Assembly: GCA_023664325.1 (NCBI GenBank)
Contig: JAMPFS010000014.1
Location: forward strand, 1-57,806
Direction: 5' to 3'
Source: Clostridium sp.
Lineage (GTDB): Bacteria; Bacillota; Clostridia; Lachnospirales; Lachnospiraceae
Length of the DNA: 57,806 bases
Shown here: piece after piece, positions 15,592 to 24,789 of the stretch
Numbering within the stretch: the stretch's first letter is position 1
How the letters are laid out: each line of letters opens with the position of its first letter
Made by a program: the position numbers and the translations under genes
The notes under the pieces: generated by a model
Seen by the model: the letters and a program-made list of their open reading frames with translations, nothing else
What the model was told of the DNA's origin: nothing
The model's database searches: none

Positions 15592-16833
15592 TCAATTATG
15601 CCGGAGTGCCTCAATCGGACTAAGCTTTGCCGCCTTTCTTGCAGGGTACACGCCAAACAAAATTCCCACGCCGGACGAAAACAGTGCAGCGGTCAGTACC
15701 GTTCCCGTACTGAGAGCCGGCGAAAATTTCATGGTTGGCACTGCCATGCCGATAATTTCGGCAATGACCCATGCACCGAACACACCTAATATTATGCCAA
15801 TAATTCCCCCTAAAAGCGTGATAAAAGCGGACTCTGCCAAAAACTGCACCGTAATCGAACCCGTCTTGGCGCCAAGCGCTTTGCGGATACCAATCTCCCT
15901 TGTACGCTCTGTCACCGACACCAGCATAATATTCATAACACCGATACCGCCTACCAGCAGCGAAACGGAGGCCACAAATGCCACAAATATCGTAATCAGG
16001 TTCATGACAGAACTAACGGTTGCCATGATATCATCAAAGCTTTCATAATAATAAATATTATCCCCTTTACAATGATGTTTTGTCTCTAAATAGTCAATGA
16101 CATCCTTACAGATTTTCTCTGCATCCGCATCATCCTCCTTTAACAAATAGAATTCCGTAATCGCAGCGCTTACATCATAACCTATTGTCGTTGAGACCGC
16201 CTTCGGTGGGATAATCATCTGTATGGATGGCACTGCATTAAATGCCTCCACCATATTACTCTCCTCTGATTTGGTTATCCCTATAATGGTAAGCGTCATT
16301 TCCTGATTATCCCAGTAGGTTATGTTCACATCAAGATCCATGCCAATCACATTGGTGGAACCAAATAGTTTAATGGCATCATTTTCACTGATCACGCAGA
16401 CCGGTTTCCCCATCTCGGCATCCTGCTGCGTAAATGCTCTGCCTTTTACATAAGTATAATCTAAAAATTCAAATCCATCCGGATTAATCGTCATGATATC
16501 CACCTGAAATTCATCCCGTTTCGTTTTCGTCTGCCCCTGAAAAAAATCCTGAACAGCAACCGCCTTGACGCCTTCCATATTACGGATATGCTCTATCTCA
16601 TCTTCCGTAATCAAATATTTTTCGTCATACTGCATAAGCGCAAAGATAATCTGTCCTTTTCCCAGACTGCCAAGTTCGGCCGCAATCATATCCGTAGCGC
16701 CATTGCCGATGGACATAATCAAAATAACGGAGGAGATGCCGATAATGATTCCAAGCATGGTTAGCAGTGTTCTGCCTTTATTTGCGGCAATATTTTTTAA
16801 TGCCATTTTTATATATTCACCAAGCTGTGCCAT
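15592..16833 (-). CDS. MacB-like ABC transporter permease (FtsX family)
   Basis: This 413-residue membrane protein has an N-terminal span (about 20-42, TLLTMLGIIIGISSVILI), a large extracytoplasmic MacB_PCD domain (about 45-285), and three C-terminal FtsX spans (from about 290, with the conserved RTREIGIRKALGAK loop). It is the permease half of a MacAB-type mechanotransmission exporter; the ATPase is separate (18429-19271). It lies nine bases after the adaptor gene and is the last gene of the operon. The substrate is unknown; peptides and antibiotics are typical of the family. Confidence 0.9.
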   Translation of the reverse strand: MAQLGEYIKMALKNIAANKGRTLLTMLGIIIGISSVILIMSIGNGATDMIAAELGSLGKGQIIFALMQYDEKYLITEDEIEHIRNMEGVKAVAVQDFFQGQTKTKRDEFQVDIMTINPDGFEFLDYTYVKGRAFTQQDAEMGKPVCVISENDAIKLFGSTNVIGMDLDVNITYWDNQEMTLTIIGITKSEESNMVEAFNAVPSIQMIIPPKAVSTTIGYDVSAAITEFYLLKEDDADAEKICKDVIDYLETKHHCKGDNIYYYESFDDIMATVSSVMNLITIFVAFVASVSLLVGGIGVMNIMLVSVTERTREIGIRKALGAKTGSITVQFLAESAFITLLGGIIGIILGVFGAWVIAEIIGMAVPTMKFSPALSTGTVLTAALFSSGVGILFGVYPARKAAKLSPIEALRHN

Positions 16834-16842
16834 ATCCGCCTC

Positions 16843-18414
16843 CTATTCCATGCCAGCCATACCCGGCATTGCGGCAGCGCCACCCACATATGCGTCCCCC
16901 GACTTCATACCGGAAGTCACATTGCGGATTACCCTGTCGCCCTCTGCAATGCCGTCAAGCACCTCATAATACTCATCCGAATAAATGCCAAGCGTTACAT
17001 CTTTGCGTTCAATCAAATTCTCACCATTTACAACATAGACATAATCCCCATCTATATCACTGCAAAGCGCTTCATATGGAACGGTGAGCGCCTTCCCTGA
17101 TTCTCCAACAAAAATGTATACCTTTGCCGATATGCCAATATAAATATTTTCATCAGGGTTATCCAGCAAAATACGTCCTTTGATGTTTCCCCCTGCTGAA
17201 CTCGCTGATTCCATACCCGCAGTCGCCACACGGCTTACAAAATCAACCGTTCCACTATACTCATGCCCGGAAATGACAACCCTTACCTTTTGCCCATGTG
17301 AAATCGAGCCCAAATCATCCTTTGAAATGGTAAATTCCACGCCAATCTGATCTCCGTCAATAATAGTCAGCAAGGTCTGTGTCTCATTTGCATAAGCGCC
17401 TTTCACCACATCAATGGATTCCACAATACCATCCGCGCGGGCAGTCAGACCTGCCTCTGCCGCATCATAGGATTCCTGCGCATCATTAATATTCATATCC
17501 GAAAGCTGGTTTGTTGCGCTAATCTGCGCCTTTGTGCTTTCAGAAACCGTCACATCTTCATTTGCTGCCACAATAGATTCCTGCTCTACAAGCTCTGTCT
17601 GCTTTGCCGCAAGACTTTCCGTCTTTTTTTGTAAATCCGATACGGCTTTCTTGTATGCCTTATTCTCAGAGGCAGAAAGCCCCAAACCGCTATTGGCATT
17701 TTGTTCCTTTTTCGCCTCTGTCGTTTCCGATGATTCAGGATCTCCGGCTGTCTCGCCGGATCCCCCTGCGGTGGTATCAGATGGCATCACCTGTGCGGAC
17801 TCGGCAGCCTTCATTTTATCCTCATACTTTTCAATTGTCTGGTTAAGCTTTTCAATCTCTTTCTTTAATTTCTTAATATCTTCTTTCAGGCTCTTTACTT
17901 TCTTCGCTGCTTCACTGGCTTTACCGGCTGCTTTATTTGCCTGTTCAAAGCTTTCATTTCCGGCAGCACGTTCAGACTGTGCCTGAATCTTGACTTTTTC
18001 TAAATTATCACCAAGCTCGGATGCATCATATGTCAGAAGCACATCACCTTTTTTAACGGTCTGCCCCACCTCAACCCGGATATCCTCAACCTTAGCAGTA
18101 ATTGGTGAGGTATAAGCTATGGTTTCCACGCCAATGACATTGCCGGATGTAGTGATTTCCTGTTTCACATCCTGACGTTCCACAGTATAAATATCCTCCG
18201 AATCACCCAGCAATCCGTTCATCTGCTCCTGCATATTTGCCGAAAAATTCTTCATTGCGCTGCCAAGTAAAACCGCAAGCAGAATCACCGCAGCCACCAC
18301 AATCACGATAATGATAATTATCTTTTTATTTTTCTTGTTTGATTTTTTCTGCACAGCCATATCTTCTGTCTCCTCTTTAATTAATTCATGTTCCATGTTC
18401 GTTTCACTCTCCAT
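16843..18414 (-). CDS. MacA/HlyD-like efflux adaptor
   Basis: This 523-residue protein has a short cytoplasmic Lys-rich head, one membrane anchor (about 30-52, KIIIIIVIVVAAVILLAVLL), then a biotinyl-lipoyl-like beta domain, a long coiled-coil hairpin (about 150-290) interrupted by a Ser/Gly/Glu/Thr-rich insert, and beta-barrel domains (ADGIVESIDVVKGAYA...). The C-terminus is Gly/Met-rich (GGAAAMPGMAGME). It should connect the permease to substrate outside the membrane. The start at 18414 has GGAGAT upstream. It is the middle gene of the ATPase-adaptor-permease operon. Confidence 0.9.
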   Translation of the reverse strand: MESETNMEHELIKEETEDMAVQKKSNKKNKKIIIIIVIVVAAVILLAVLLGSAMKNFSANMQEQMNGLLGDSEDIYTVERQDVKQEITTSGNVIGVETIAYTSPITAKVEDIRVEVGQTVKKGDVLLTYDASELGDNLEKVKIQAQSERAAGNESFEQANKAAGKASEAAKKVKSLKEDIKKLKKEIEKLNQTIEKYEDKMKAAESAQVMPSDTTAGGSGETAGDPESSETTEAKKEQNANSGLGLSASENKAYKKAVSDLQKKTESLAAKQTELVEQESIVAANEDVTVSESTKAQISATNQLSDMNINDAQESYDAAEAGLTARADGIVESIDVVKGAYANETQTLLTIIDGDQIGVEFTISKDDLGSISHGQKVRVVISGHEYSGTVDFVSRVATAGMESASSAGGNIKGRILLDNPDENIYIGISAKVYIFVGESGKALTVPYEALCSDIDGDYVYVVNGENLIERKDVTLGIYSDEYYEVLDGIAEGDRVIRNVTSGMKSGDAYVGGAAAMPGMAGME

Positions 18415-18428
18415 ATTTTATCTCCATC

Positions 18429-19271
18429 CTATTCTTTTCCCATCATGATTCCTGATACCTGTGAAAGCTCAACCTGTATCACATCCTGTCCGTCATCTGC
18501 CATACCGCTGTCAGGTTCCGCATCACGCATATACATTTCACCCATATCCATGTCACTTACATCCCCTGAATCAGCATAGTTCATATCTCTGCTGCCCGTA
18601 TCCGACTCAATCTTACCGTCCATAATACGAACCACACGTTTGGCATTGGCAGCAATCCCGTCATCATGCGTAATCAGAACAATCGTATTGCCCTGCTCAT
18701 TTAATTCGTCTAATATCTTCATAATGTCCTTCGTGGATTTGGAATCCAGATTCCCGGTAGGCTCGTCCGCCAGAATCAGAGGCGGCGCGGCTGCAATGGC
18801 TCTGGCAATCGCCACACGCTGTTGCTGACCGCCGGACAATTCTGTCGGCTTATGCTTCATACGGCTTTCCAGCCCCACCTTCTTAAGCGCCTCCACTGCC
18901 AATCTTCTGCGCTCCTTTTTTTCCACATGACGGTAAATCAATGGCAGTTCCACATTTTCAATCGCTGTCAGATTCTGTATGAGGTTAAACCCCTGAAAAA
19001 TAAACCCGATATAATTGTTGCGAACCTCGGAAAGCTCATTGTCCGATAAATGAGACACATCCCTGTTATTTAATATGTAAGTACCCTTCGTCGGAACATC
19101 CAGACAACCTAACATATTCATAAGTGTGGATTTACCGGAACCGGAATGACCGATAATTGCCACAAACTCACCTTCATATACCTGAAGGCTTACACCATCC
19201 AACGCCCGAACCTCATTTTCGCCAGGATTATATACCTTATACATATCCTGAACATCAATCAAAGCATCCAT
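18429..19271 (-). CDS. MacB/LolD-like ABC transporter ATPase
   Basis: This 280-residue ATPase has Walker A GHSGSGKST (41-49), Q-loop, signature LSGGQQQR, Walker B LILADEPTGNLD and the H-loop ITHDD. It energises the permease at 15592. After the normal end at about residue 220 there is a 55-residue acidic, methionine-rich tail (e.g. MDMGEMYMRDAEPDSGM) not found in typical LolD/MacB ATPases, echoing the Met-rich end of the adaptor. It is the first gene of the operon, with a palindromic operator over its promoter and a divergent XRE regulator next door. Confidence 0.92.
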   Translation of the reverse strand: MDALIDVQDMYKVYNPGENEVRALDGVSLQVYEGEFVAIIGHSGSGKSTLMNMLGCLDVPTKGTYILNNRDVSHLSDNELSEVRNNYIGFIFQGFNLIQNLTAIENVELPLIYRHVEKKERRRLAVEALKKVGLESRMKHKPTELSGGQQQRVAIARAIAAAPPLILADEPTGNLDSKSTKDIMKILDELNEQGNTIVLITHDDGIAANAKRVVRIMDGKIESDTGSRDMNYADSGDVSDMDMGEMYMRDAEPDSGMADDGQDVIQVELSQVSGIMMGKE

Positions 19272-19336
19272 ATATATTCTATACTCCTTTCTTCACTGCC
19301 TCCTTTGACATCCCCTGTCAACATATTCTTGTTTTG

Positions 19337-19378
19337 TTGTATTATTGTAATAATACAATAATGCTCCTTGTCTTGCAA
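19337..19378 (-). promoter_or_regulatory. Efflux operon promoter with overlapping palindromic operator
   Basis: On the minus strand TTGCAA (19373-19378) and TATTAT (19350-19355) are spaced 17 bases. A perfect 22-base palindrome (19337-19358, ten-base arms TTGTATTATT, two-base centre) covers the -10. A bound repressor would block the operon. The core ATTATTGYAATAA recurs at 19445-19457 in front of the divergent XRE gene, the obvious candidate repressor. Confidence 0.65.
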
Positions 19379-19437
19379 TACAAAAATACATGTTTTTAAA
19401 TAATAACATCTATAGCGATAATAGTCAATATCTATAG

Positions 19438-19466
19438 TTGTTATATTATTGCAATAACTTTGCTAT
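19438..19466 (+). promoter_or_regulatory. Promoter and operator of the XRE regulator gene
   Basis: TTGTTA (19438-19443) and TGCTAT (19461-19466) are 17 bases apart. Between them lies ATTATTGCAATAA (19445-19457), which differs at one base from the core of the operator at 19341-19353. Autoregulation by the downstream protein is the simplest reading. Confidence 0.5.
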
Positions 19467-19513
19467 CCTATCTCTATAGAAACATACATCAAATAACATG
19501 AATGGAGACTATT

Positions 19514-19813
19514 ATGGATATAGGAGAACGTATTATATTTCTTAGAACTACAAAACAATATTCCGTTAATAAACTTGCAAATCTTGCCGGCATCTCTCAA
19601 AGTTACCTGCGTGACATCGAACTGGGTAACAAAAATCCAACGGTTGAAATCCTTTCTTATATATGTGATGCCCTGGATTTATCATTAAGTGACTTTTTTA
19701 ATGATAAAAAATTTGATTCCATTGCCTCAGACCCTTTAACCGAAAAATTGTACCGGCTTACGCCCAAACAAAAAAACGCTTTAATGGATTTTCTTGACTC
19801 CATGTTATCATAA
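19514..19813 (+). CDS. XRE-family regulator of the efflux operon (inferred)
   Basis: This 99-residue protein has an N-terminal Cro/C1 helix-turn-helix (MDIGERIIFLRTTKQYSVNK...SQSYLRDIELGNKNPTVEIL) and a short C-terminal helix (TPKQKNALMDFLDSML). ATG 19514 is preferred to the ATG at 19502, because GGAG lies six bases before it. It is divergent from the MacAB-like operon, and the shared region contains two matching palindromic cores, so it probably represses both transcripts. The inducer is unknown. Confidence 0.85.
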   Translation: MDIGERIIFLRTTKQYSVNKLANLAGISQSYLRDIELGNKNPTVEILSYICDALDLSLSDFFNDKKFDSIASDPLTEKLYRLTPKQKNALMDFLDSMLS

Positions 19814-19844
19814 AAAATGACAGACACTGTATCTCGTGTCTGTC
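19813..19844 (-). terminator. Bidirectional terminator between XRE gene and nfo
   Basis: GACAGACAC (19819-19827) pairs with GTGTCTGTC (19836-19844). On the minus strand ATTTTTTATG follows, a good U-tract for nfo. The plus-strand tail is weaker (TCATTATAATC). Confidence 0.75.
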
Positions 19845-19896
19845 TCATTATAATCTGCCTATATATTGATGTCTATTAAATTTTTCTTAATTTCTC

Positions 19897-20814
19897 TTAA
19901 TTTTTCGTCAATCCCGCATCCCGCAAAATATCTTCCACTAAATGAGGGTTATACACACTGCTTCGAATCATTGCAATCTCGTGCTGATACGGTGCATAAG
20001 ACTTCTTGGCATGATCCGGATCTTTAATATAAGGAGTCTCCAAAATCTTTGGAACATCCATAAAATCCCTATGGTTCATAATATACATTAAGGCATCATA
20101 TCCGATATGCCCGAAGCCAAAATTCTCATGACGGTCTTTCGCAGCTCCCCGCTCATTTTTACTGTCATTCATATGGAATACAGCAATCTGGTCTTTGCCG
20201 ATTACCCTGTCAAAATGCTCAATAACGCCGTCAAAATCATTTACGATATCATATCCCGCATCACTGGTGTGGCAGGTATCAAAGCATACCCGCAGCTTGT
20301 CATTATATAGAACCTTATCGTAAATCATGGCAAGCTCCTCAAAACTTCTTCCAATCTCACTTCCCTTACCTGCCATTGTCTCAAGCGCCACATGCACCTT
20401 TGTATCTGCTTTAAGCACCATATTAAGCCCTTTTGCAATCTGGGCAGTTCCTGCCTCAACACCCTCTCCCACATGGGAGCCGGGATGAAGCACGAGCGTA
20501 TCGGAACCCATTTTCTCCGCTCTTTGAAGCTCCAGTTCCAAAAATTCCACTGCAATATCGAATGTCTCCGGTTTTACCGTATTGGCAAGGTTAATGATAT
20601 AGGGTGCGTGTACCACAAATTCCCCAATCCCTTTTTCCTCCATTAAGGCTTGCGCCTCTTCCACCCTTAATTCAGATACATCCTTCCGCTTTGTGTTTTG
20701 CGGCGCGCCTGTGTATAACATAAAGGTATTGGCTCCGAAACGAACGGCATCCCTTACAGACCCCAACATCATTTCTTTGCCGCTCATACTTACATGACAG
20801 CCTAATTTCAGCAT
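19897..20814 (-). CDS. nfo: Deoxyribonuclease IV (AP endonuclease)
   Basis: Endonuclease IV, 305 residues, cuts DNA 5' of abasic sites and uses three metal ions. Its ligand motifs appear in order: FVVHAPY, LVLHPGSHVG, ALETMAGKG, CFDTCH, FHMNDSK, RHENFGFGHIG and ILETPY. It starts behind AGGAGG and is 49 bases downstream of the exonuclease III gene on the same strand, so two unrelated AP endonucleases may be co-expressed for base-excision repair. Confidence 0.96.
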   Translation of the reverse strand: MLKLGCHVSMSGKEMMLGSVRDAVRFGANTFMLYTGAPQNTKRKDVSELRVEEAQALMEEKGIGEFVVHAPYIINLANTVKPETFDIAVEFLELELQRAEKMGSDTLVLHPGSHVGEGVEAGTAQIAKGLNMVLKADTKVHVALETMAGKGSEIGRSFEELAMIYDKVLYNDKLRVCFDTCHTSDAGYDIVNDFDGVIEHFDRVIGKDQIAVFHMNDSKNERGAAKDRHENFGFGHIGYDALMYIMNHRDFMDVPKILETPYIKDPDHAKKSYAPYQHEIAMIRSSVYNPHLVEDILRDAGLTKN

Positions 20815-20863
20815 ATCCCTTCCTCCTGACCGGCATCTCTATCAACAGTAAAATCCTATCCGC

Positions 20864-21619
20864 TTATAATTCAATCTCCAATTCCACCGGACAGTGGTCT
20901 GAACCCATAACCTCTGTCAGAATCTTCGCATCTGTTAGCGCATCCCTCAGGCATTCGGACACTAAAAAATAATCAATCCGCCATCCCGCATTTTTCTCCC
21001 TCGCCTTGAAACGATACGACCACCAGGAATAAATCCCTTCCTGATCCGGATAAAAATAGCGAAAGGTGTCTATAAACCCATTCTTTAGCAAACAACTGAA
21101 CTTTTCCCTCTCCTCATCCGTAAATCCCGCATTTTTGCGGTTCGTTTTGGGATTTTTCAAATCAATTTCCTTATGCGCCACATTCATGTCCCCACAGACA
21201 ATCACCGGCTTGCCCTCCTCTAACTTCTTAAGATACTTAAGAAATGCATCTTCCCACTCCATGCGGTAATCTAAGCGCGCCAGCTCATTCTGGGAATTGG
21301 GAGTATATACTGTCACCATAAAAAATTTCTCAAATTCCAGTGTAATCACACGCCCTTCGTGGTCATGCTCCTCTATGCCAATTCCCCTGCTGACCGAAAG
21401 CGGCTCCTGTTTCGTGAAAATGGCTGTACCGGAATAACCCTTCTTTTCTGCATAATTCCAATACTGGTGATAGCCCGGCATTTCAAGCGCTAACTGCCCC
21501 TCCTGCATTTTCGACTCCTGAATACAGAAAATATCCGCATCTATCCCGTGAAAAAAATCCATAAATCCTTTTCCCACACAGGCTCTTATTCCATTCACAT
21601 TCCAAGATACCAGTCTCAT
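20864..21619 (-). CDS. exoA: Exodeoxyribonuclease III
   Basis: This 251-residue AP endonuclease/3'-5' exonuclease has the family motifs WNVNGIRA, IQESK (metal Glu), VYTPNS, CGDMNVAH, WRIDYFLVS and GSDHCPVE (catalytic Asp-His). Length matches ExoA/Xth. I start at ATG 21619 (MRLVSWN), as GAGAGG lies directly upstream; four extra residues would follow from ATG 21631. It precedes nfo on the same strand. Confidence 0.95.
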   Translation of the reverse strand: MRLVSWNVNGIRACVGKGFMDFFHGIDADIFCIQESKMQEGQLALEMPGYHQYWNYAEKKGYSGTAIFTKQEPLSVSRGIGIEEHDHEGRVITLEFEKFFMVTVYTPNSQNELARLDYRMEWEDAFLKYLKKLEEGKPVIVCGDMNVAHKEIDLKNPKTNRKNAGFTDEEREKFSCLLKNGFIDTFRYFYPDQEGIYSWWSYRFKAREKNAGWRIDYFLVSECLRDALTDAKILTEVMGSDHCPVELEIEL

Positions 21620-21678
21620 TCCTCTCTCCATCTCTTTCTATTATTATGTTCTGCTTACAACCGCCAAAATCCCTTTTG

Positions 21679-21701
21679 CAGTTCTCAAAAGTTTTGCTCA
21701 T
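21679..21701 (+). repeat. Possible solitary end of the dispersed repeat
   Basis: CAGTTCTCAAAAGTTTTGCTCAT resembles the right end of the repeat copy at 27924-28251 (CAGTTGCG AAAAC...AGTTTTGCTCAT), with 12 identical terminal bases. No partner end is seen nearby. It lies in the 101-base gap between the GH9 and exoA genes. Confidence 0.3.
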
Positions 21702-21720
21702 AAGACCTCTATCAGAGCCA

Positions 21721-24021
21721 TTATTCCTCCACTGCAGCCATCAGATACACAAGCGGCGAATTCCAATAAATGGTAACCTCGTTACAGGAATAACTCTGTA
21801 CGTTGTCCACATAACATTTTGCGGCTGGCGCATCTGCAAGCACTGCCTTTGCATAAGGATCCTCCAAATCAGAATCCGGCCCGCCAATCAGCATCCCTGC
21901 CATTACCTTATTCAATGCCTGGGATGGTCTGTGATGTGGGCTTTCAGGACTCAAACTTCCCTCGCCGGTCACAAAGCAGTATCCCGTTGCATTTACTCCA
22001 AAAATATAGTTCAAATGATTCTTTGCACTCTCTATATACTTATCTTCCGACTTAATTTCATTGGCAAGGCAAAGCAGCATGCCGCTATTGGCAATCCCCA
22101 TATTAGAACCCCATTCATAAGTTCCCTCTTTTTGCACCATATACGGATTATGTTCTGCCACCGACAGGACATTGTCCGCTTCCTTCAAAAATGCCTCTTT
22201 TAACTGCTGTGCAAAATTACTGCTGTCAAGCAGCAACGCCTCGCTCGTCAATACCGCATAGACACCATAACCGGCTACATCTGCCCATCCAAGACTTCCA
22301 AGATTTGTCATTCCATTATATGCTTCCTTTACTGCCTCCAGATAAATCACATCATCCGTTGCCTTACACAGTTCTGCCGCTGCCCATAAGATCTCATCTG
22401 TGCAGTTCTCATCCGGATATTCACCGGTCACGACATCTCCCGGATTTTTAAATCCCTGGTCTGATTTATGATCCTCTAAGTAGCGCCATGCCTGTTCTGC
22501 CGCCCCAATACACTGATTGGCAAAATCTTTATCCACATCCTGATAAATCCGGGAAGCCATTGCCATCACAGCAGCAAAATCACCGGTTGCAGTATTGGAA
22601 ATCGGTGACACAATCAGCTCGTCCGTCTCCTCCTGCGGCATAACCGTCTCCGGAAATACTGCACAGGTAACCTTGTGATACACTCCGCCATTTTCGGCAT
22701 TCTGCATCTTGAGCATCCATGAAAGCTCATAACGAACCTCATCTAACAGGTCGCTCACGCCATTTCCACTTTCCGGAATCCCCATATCATCTGAAAAGGC
22801 TTGCGGATTCTTTTCATAAGCAAGCATCAAATCCGCTGCTGCCTTTGCGCCGGCTACCACATACCTTCCGTAGTCACCGGCATCATGCCAGCCGCCGGAT
22901 ACCTCCAGCTTCTTGTCCGTTCCATAGATCACGGCTTCTGTATTATGACATTGCGGATGATTAAATTCTCCTGCATAATCTGCCGGAAGCTCCTGCCCAC
23001 AACGCTGTAAATAGAACATCTTTACCACATTGGCAAAGGCATCATCATAAATGTCATCATCAATTGTAAACGGATAAGATTCTTCTCCCTTACTGCTTAC
23101 CACCTTATAGGTTCCCGCCTCCGTAAGCTCCGAAAAATCTCCGGTACAGTTCATTTCCCCGGCATTATCATTCTGTACGGGTTCTGTGAGTTCTCCCTCA
23201 AATACCACCTTGTCCGTATCTGCCTCTACTACCGTAAAAGCAGTATCTCCGTCTTCCAAATCTGCAAATACCGCAATTTTCTTATCCTTCCTGCCGTAGC
23301 CTAACTGATTCACTTTCACCTTCGGAACCTCTACGCCACCGCTATCCGAAACTGCGCCATCCGCATTAATTGCCATCAAAGAAAGATTATCGAACATGAC
23401 AGAATGTTCTGCCACACTGTCACTGGCAATCCCAGCCTCTTCCATAGAATCCACATAACCCATATTAAAGCAAAGTCTCGGCGCCGGGTCACTTGCCTCC
23501 TGCATGGTAAAGGTCTCTGTAATGTGCTGTACCTCCTCGTTCACAGTCACTGTATTTGTCGCATAAGCATGATAATCTCCTCCATTTAGCTGGATTCTCC
23601 AATCAAAATCCCTTTCTATTGTTCCATGTACATCAAAGGAAATCTCATATTCCACTCCCTGCTGCATGGTAAATCCATCATAATAAATCTGCACACCATG
23701 CTCCACTGTTCCAATCTTGCTGATATCACACTGCATTTCTCCGCTCTCATTCACGTCAAACTCCACTGCGCCGCCATTGCAATAGCTGAAAAATCCATCC
23801 ACGCCATTGGAAAAATCACCATTTTGAATTAAATTGACATTCAGTTCAATCTGATTTTCCTCTGCTTCCTCCGTGTCCTCCTCTGTCGTTACCGGTTCCT
23901 CAGATGCTTCCTGTGTAGTCTCCTCCTGTGTGGATGCCTCCTGCTTCCCTCCACAGCCCATAAGCGTACATAACATAGCCGCCGTTATCAGAAATGCCGT
24001 TATCCTTCTTCCCTTTTTCAT
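21721..24021 (-). CDS. GH9 cellulase-like lipoprotein
   Basis: This 766-residue exported lipoprotein has a lipobox (LMGC, Cys about 23) followed by a Thr/Glu-rich linker. A CBM4/9-like beta domain (about 55-215, LIQNGDFSNG) is followed by the N-terminal Ig-like domain of GH9 enzymes (about 235-320) and the (alpha/alpha)6 catalytic domain (about 325-766). The DAGDYGRYV motif carries the catalytic aspartates, SPHHRPS is the conserved His motif, and the catalytic Glu lies in NEVTIYWNSPLVYL. It should hydrolyse beta-1,4-glucans at the cell surface, supplying the GH3 beta-glucosidase nearby. The start lies behind AAGGAG. Confidence 0.9.
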   Translation of the reverse strand: MKKGRRITAFLITAAMLCTLMGCGGKQEASTQEETTQEASEEPVTTEEDTEEAEENQIELNVNLIQNGDFSNGVDGFFSYCNGGAVEFDVNESGEMQCDISKIGTVEHGVQIYYDGFTMQQGVEYEISFDVHGTIERDFDWRIQLNGGDYHAYATNTVTVNEEVQHITETFTMQEASDPAPRLCFNMGYVDSMEEAGIASDSVAEHSVMFDNLSLMAINADGAVSDSGGVEVPKVKVNQLGYGRKDKKIAVFADLEDGDTAFTVVEADTDKVVFEGELTEPVQNDNAGEMNCTGDFSELTEAGTYKVVSSKGEESYPFTIDDDIYDDAFANVVKMFYLQRCGQELPADYAGEFNHPQCHNTEAVIYGTDKKLEVSGGWHDAGDYGRYVVAGAKAAADLMLAYEKNPQAFSDDMGIPESGNGVSDLLDEVRYELSWMLKMQNAENGGVYHKVTCAVFPETVMPQEETDELIVSPISNTATGDFAAVMAMASRIYQDVDKDFANQCIGAAEQAWRYLEDHKSDQGFKNPGDVVTGEYPDENCTDEILWAAAELCKATDDVIYLEAVKEAYNGMTNLGSLGWADVAGYGVYAVLTSEALLLDSSNFAQQLKEAFLKEADNVLSVAEHNPYMVQKEGTYEWGSNMGIANSGMLLCLANEIKSEDKYIESAKNHLNYIFGVNATGYCFVTGEGSLSPESPHHRPSQALNKVMAGMLIGGPDSDLEDPYAKAVLADAPAAKCYVDNVQSYSCNEVTIYWNSPLVYLMAAVEE

Positions 24022-24046
24022 CGCTCTTCTCCTTTATCTTTCACAG

Positions 24047-24754
24047 TCATTTTATGTCTTCCACAATCGCAACAGTGGCAGAGGTTCCTAAACGGTCTGC
24101 TCCCGCTGCTATCATTGCCTTTGCGCACTCTCTATCCCGGATGCCTCCGGATGCCTTTACTTTTACCCGGCCGCAGGTTTTTCCTGTCTCCTTTTCAAGC
24201 TGCATCGTCTTCGCATCCACTGTTTTCCGCATCAGCGCTACATCCTCCACTGTCGCTCCTTTCGTGCTAAACCCGGTGGATGTCTTTACAAAATCAGCTC
24301 CCGCTTCCACCGCTGCCTCACATGCTTTTACTTTCTCCTCATCGGAAAGCAGACAGGTTTCAATAATCACTTTCAGGATCACATCCCTTCCCATTGTATT
24401 ATGGGTACATACCTCCTTTACCTGTAAAATATCCTCTTTGACAAGCTCCCAGTCTCCATCTTTCACTGCGCCGACATTTATTACCATATCAATCTCGTCC
24501 GCACCGTCCTCAATGGCAGTCACGGCTTCAAACTGCTTTGCTATGGTATGCATTGCGCCAAGCGGAAATCCCACTACCGTACAGACCTTCACATCTGTAT
24601 CCTCCAACATGCAGGAAACCTGCCTTGTTCTTGCTCCATTGACGCAAACGGATGCAAAATCATACCGGACTGCCTCCCGGCAGACTGCCTCAACCTCCTC
24701 GGCTGTTGCATCCGGCTTCAATATCGTGTGATCAAAATACTTATTAAATTCCAT
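24047..24754 (-). CDS. deoC: Deoxyribose-phosphate aldolase
   Basis: DeoC, 235 residues, splits 2-deoxyribose 5-phosphate to glyceraldehyde 3-phosphate and acetaldehyde in deoxynucleoside catabolism. The Schiff-base lysine is in ADFVKTSTGF, and DHTILKPDAT and KASGGIRD are family motifs. ATG 24754 (MEFNKYFDHT) follows GGAGAAGGA; the longer frame adds seven unconserved residues. It lies 25 bases upstream of the GH9 gene on the same strand. Confidence 0.95.
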   Translation of the reverse strand: MEFNKYFDHTILKPDATAEEVEAVCREAVRYDFASVCVNGARTRQVSCMLEDTDVKVCTVVGFPLGAMHTIAKQFEAVTAIEDGADEIDMVINVGAVKDGDWELVKEDILQVKEVCTHNTMGRDVILKVIIETCLLSDEEKVKACEAAVEAGADFVKTSTGFSTKGATVEDVALMRKTVDAKTMQLEKETGKTCGRVKVKASGGIRDRECAKAMIAAGADRLGTSATVAIVEDIK

Positions 24755-24789
24755 CTGTCCTTCTCCATTTCCCATATTATGTCAGTACC

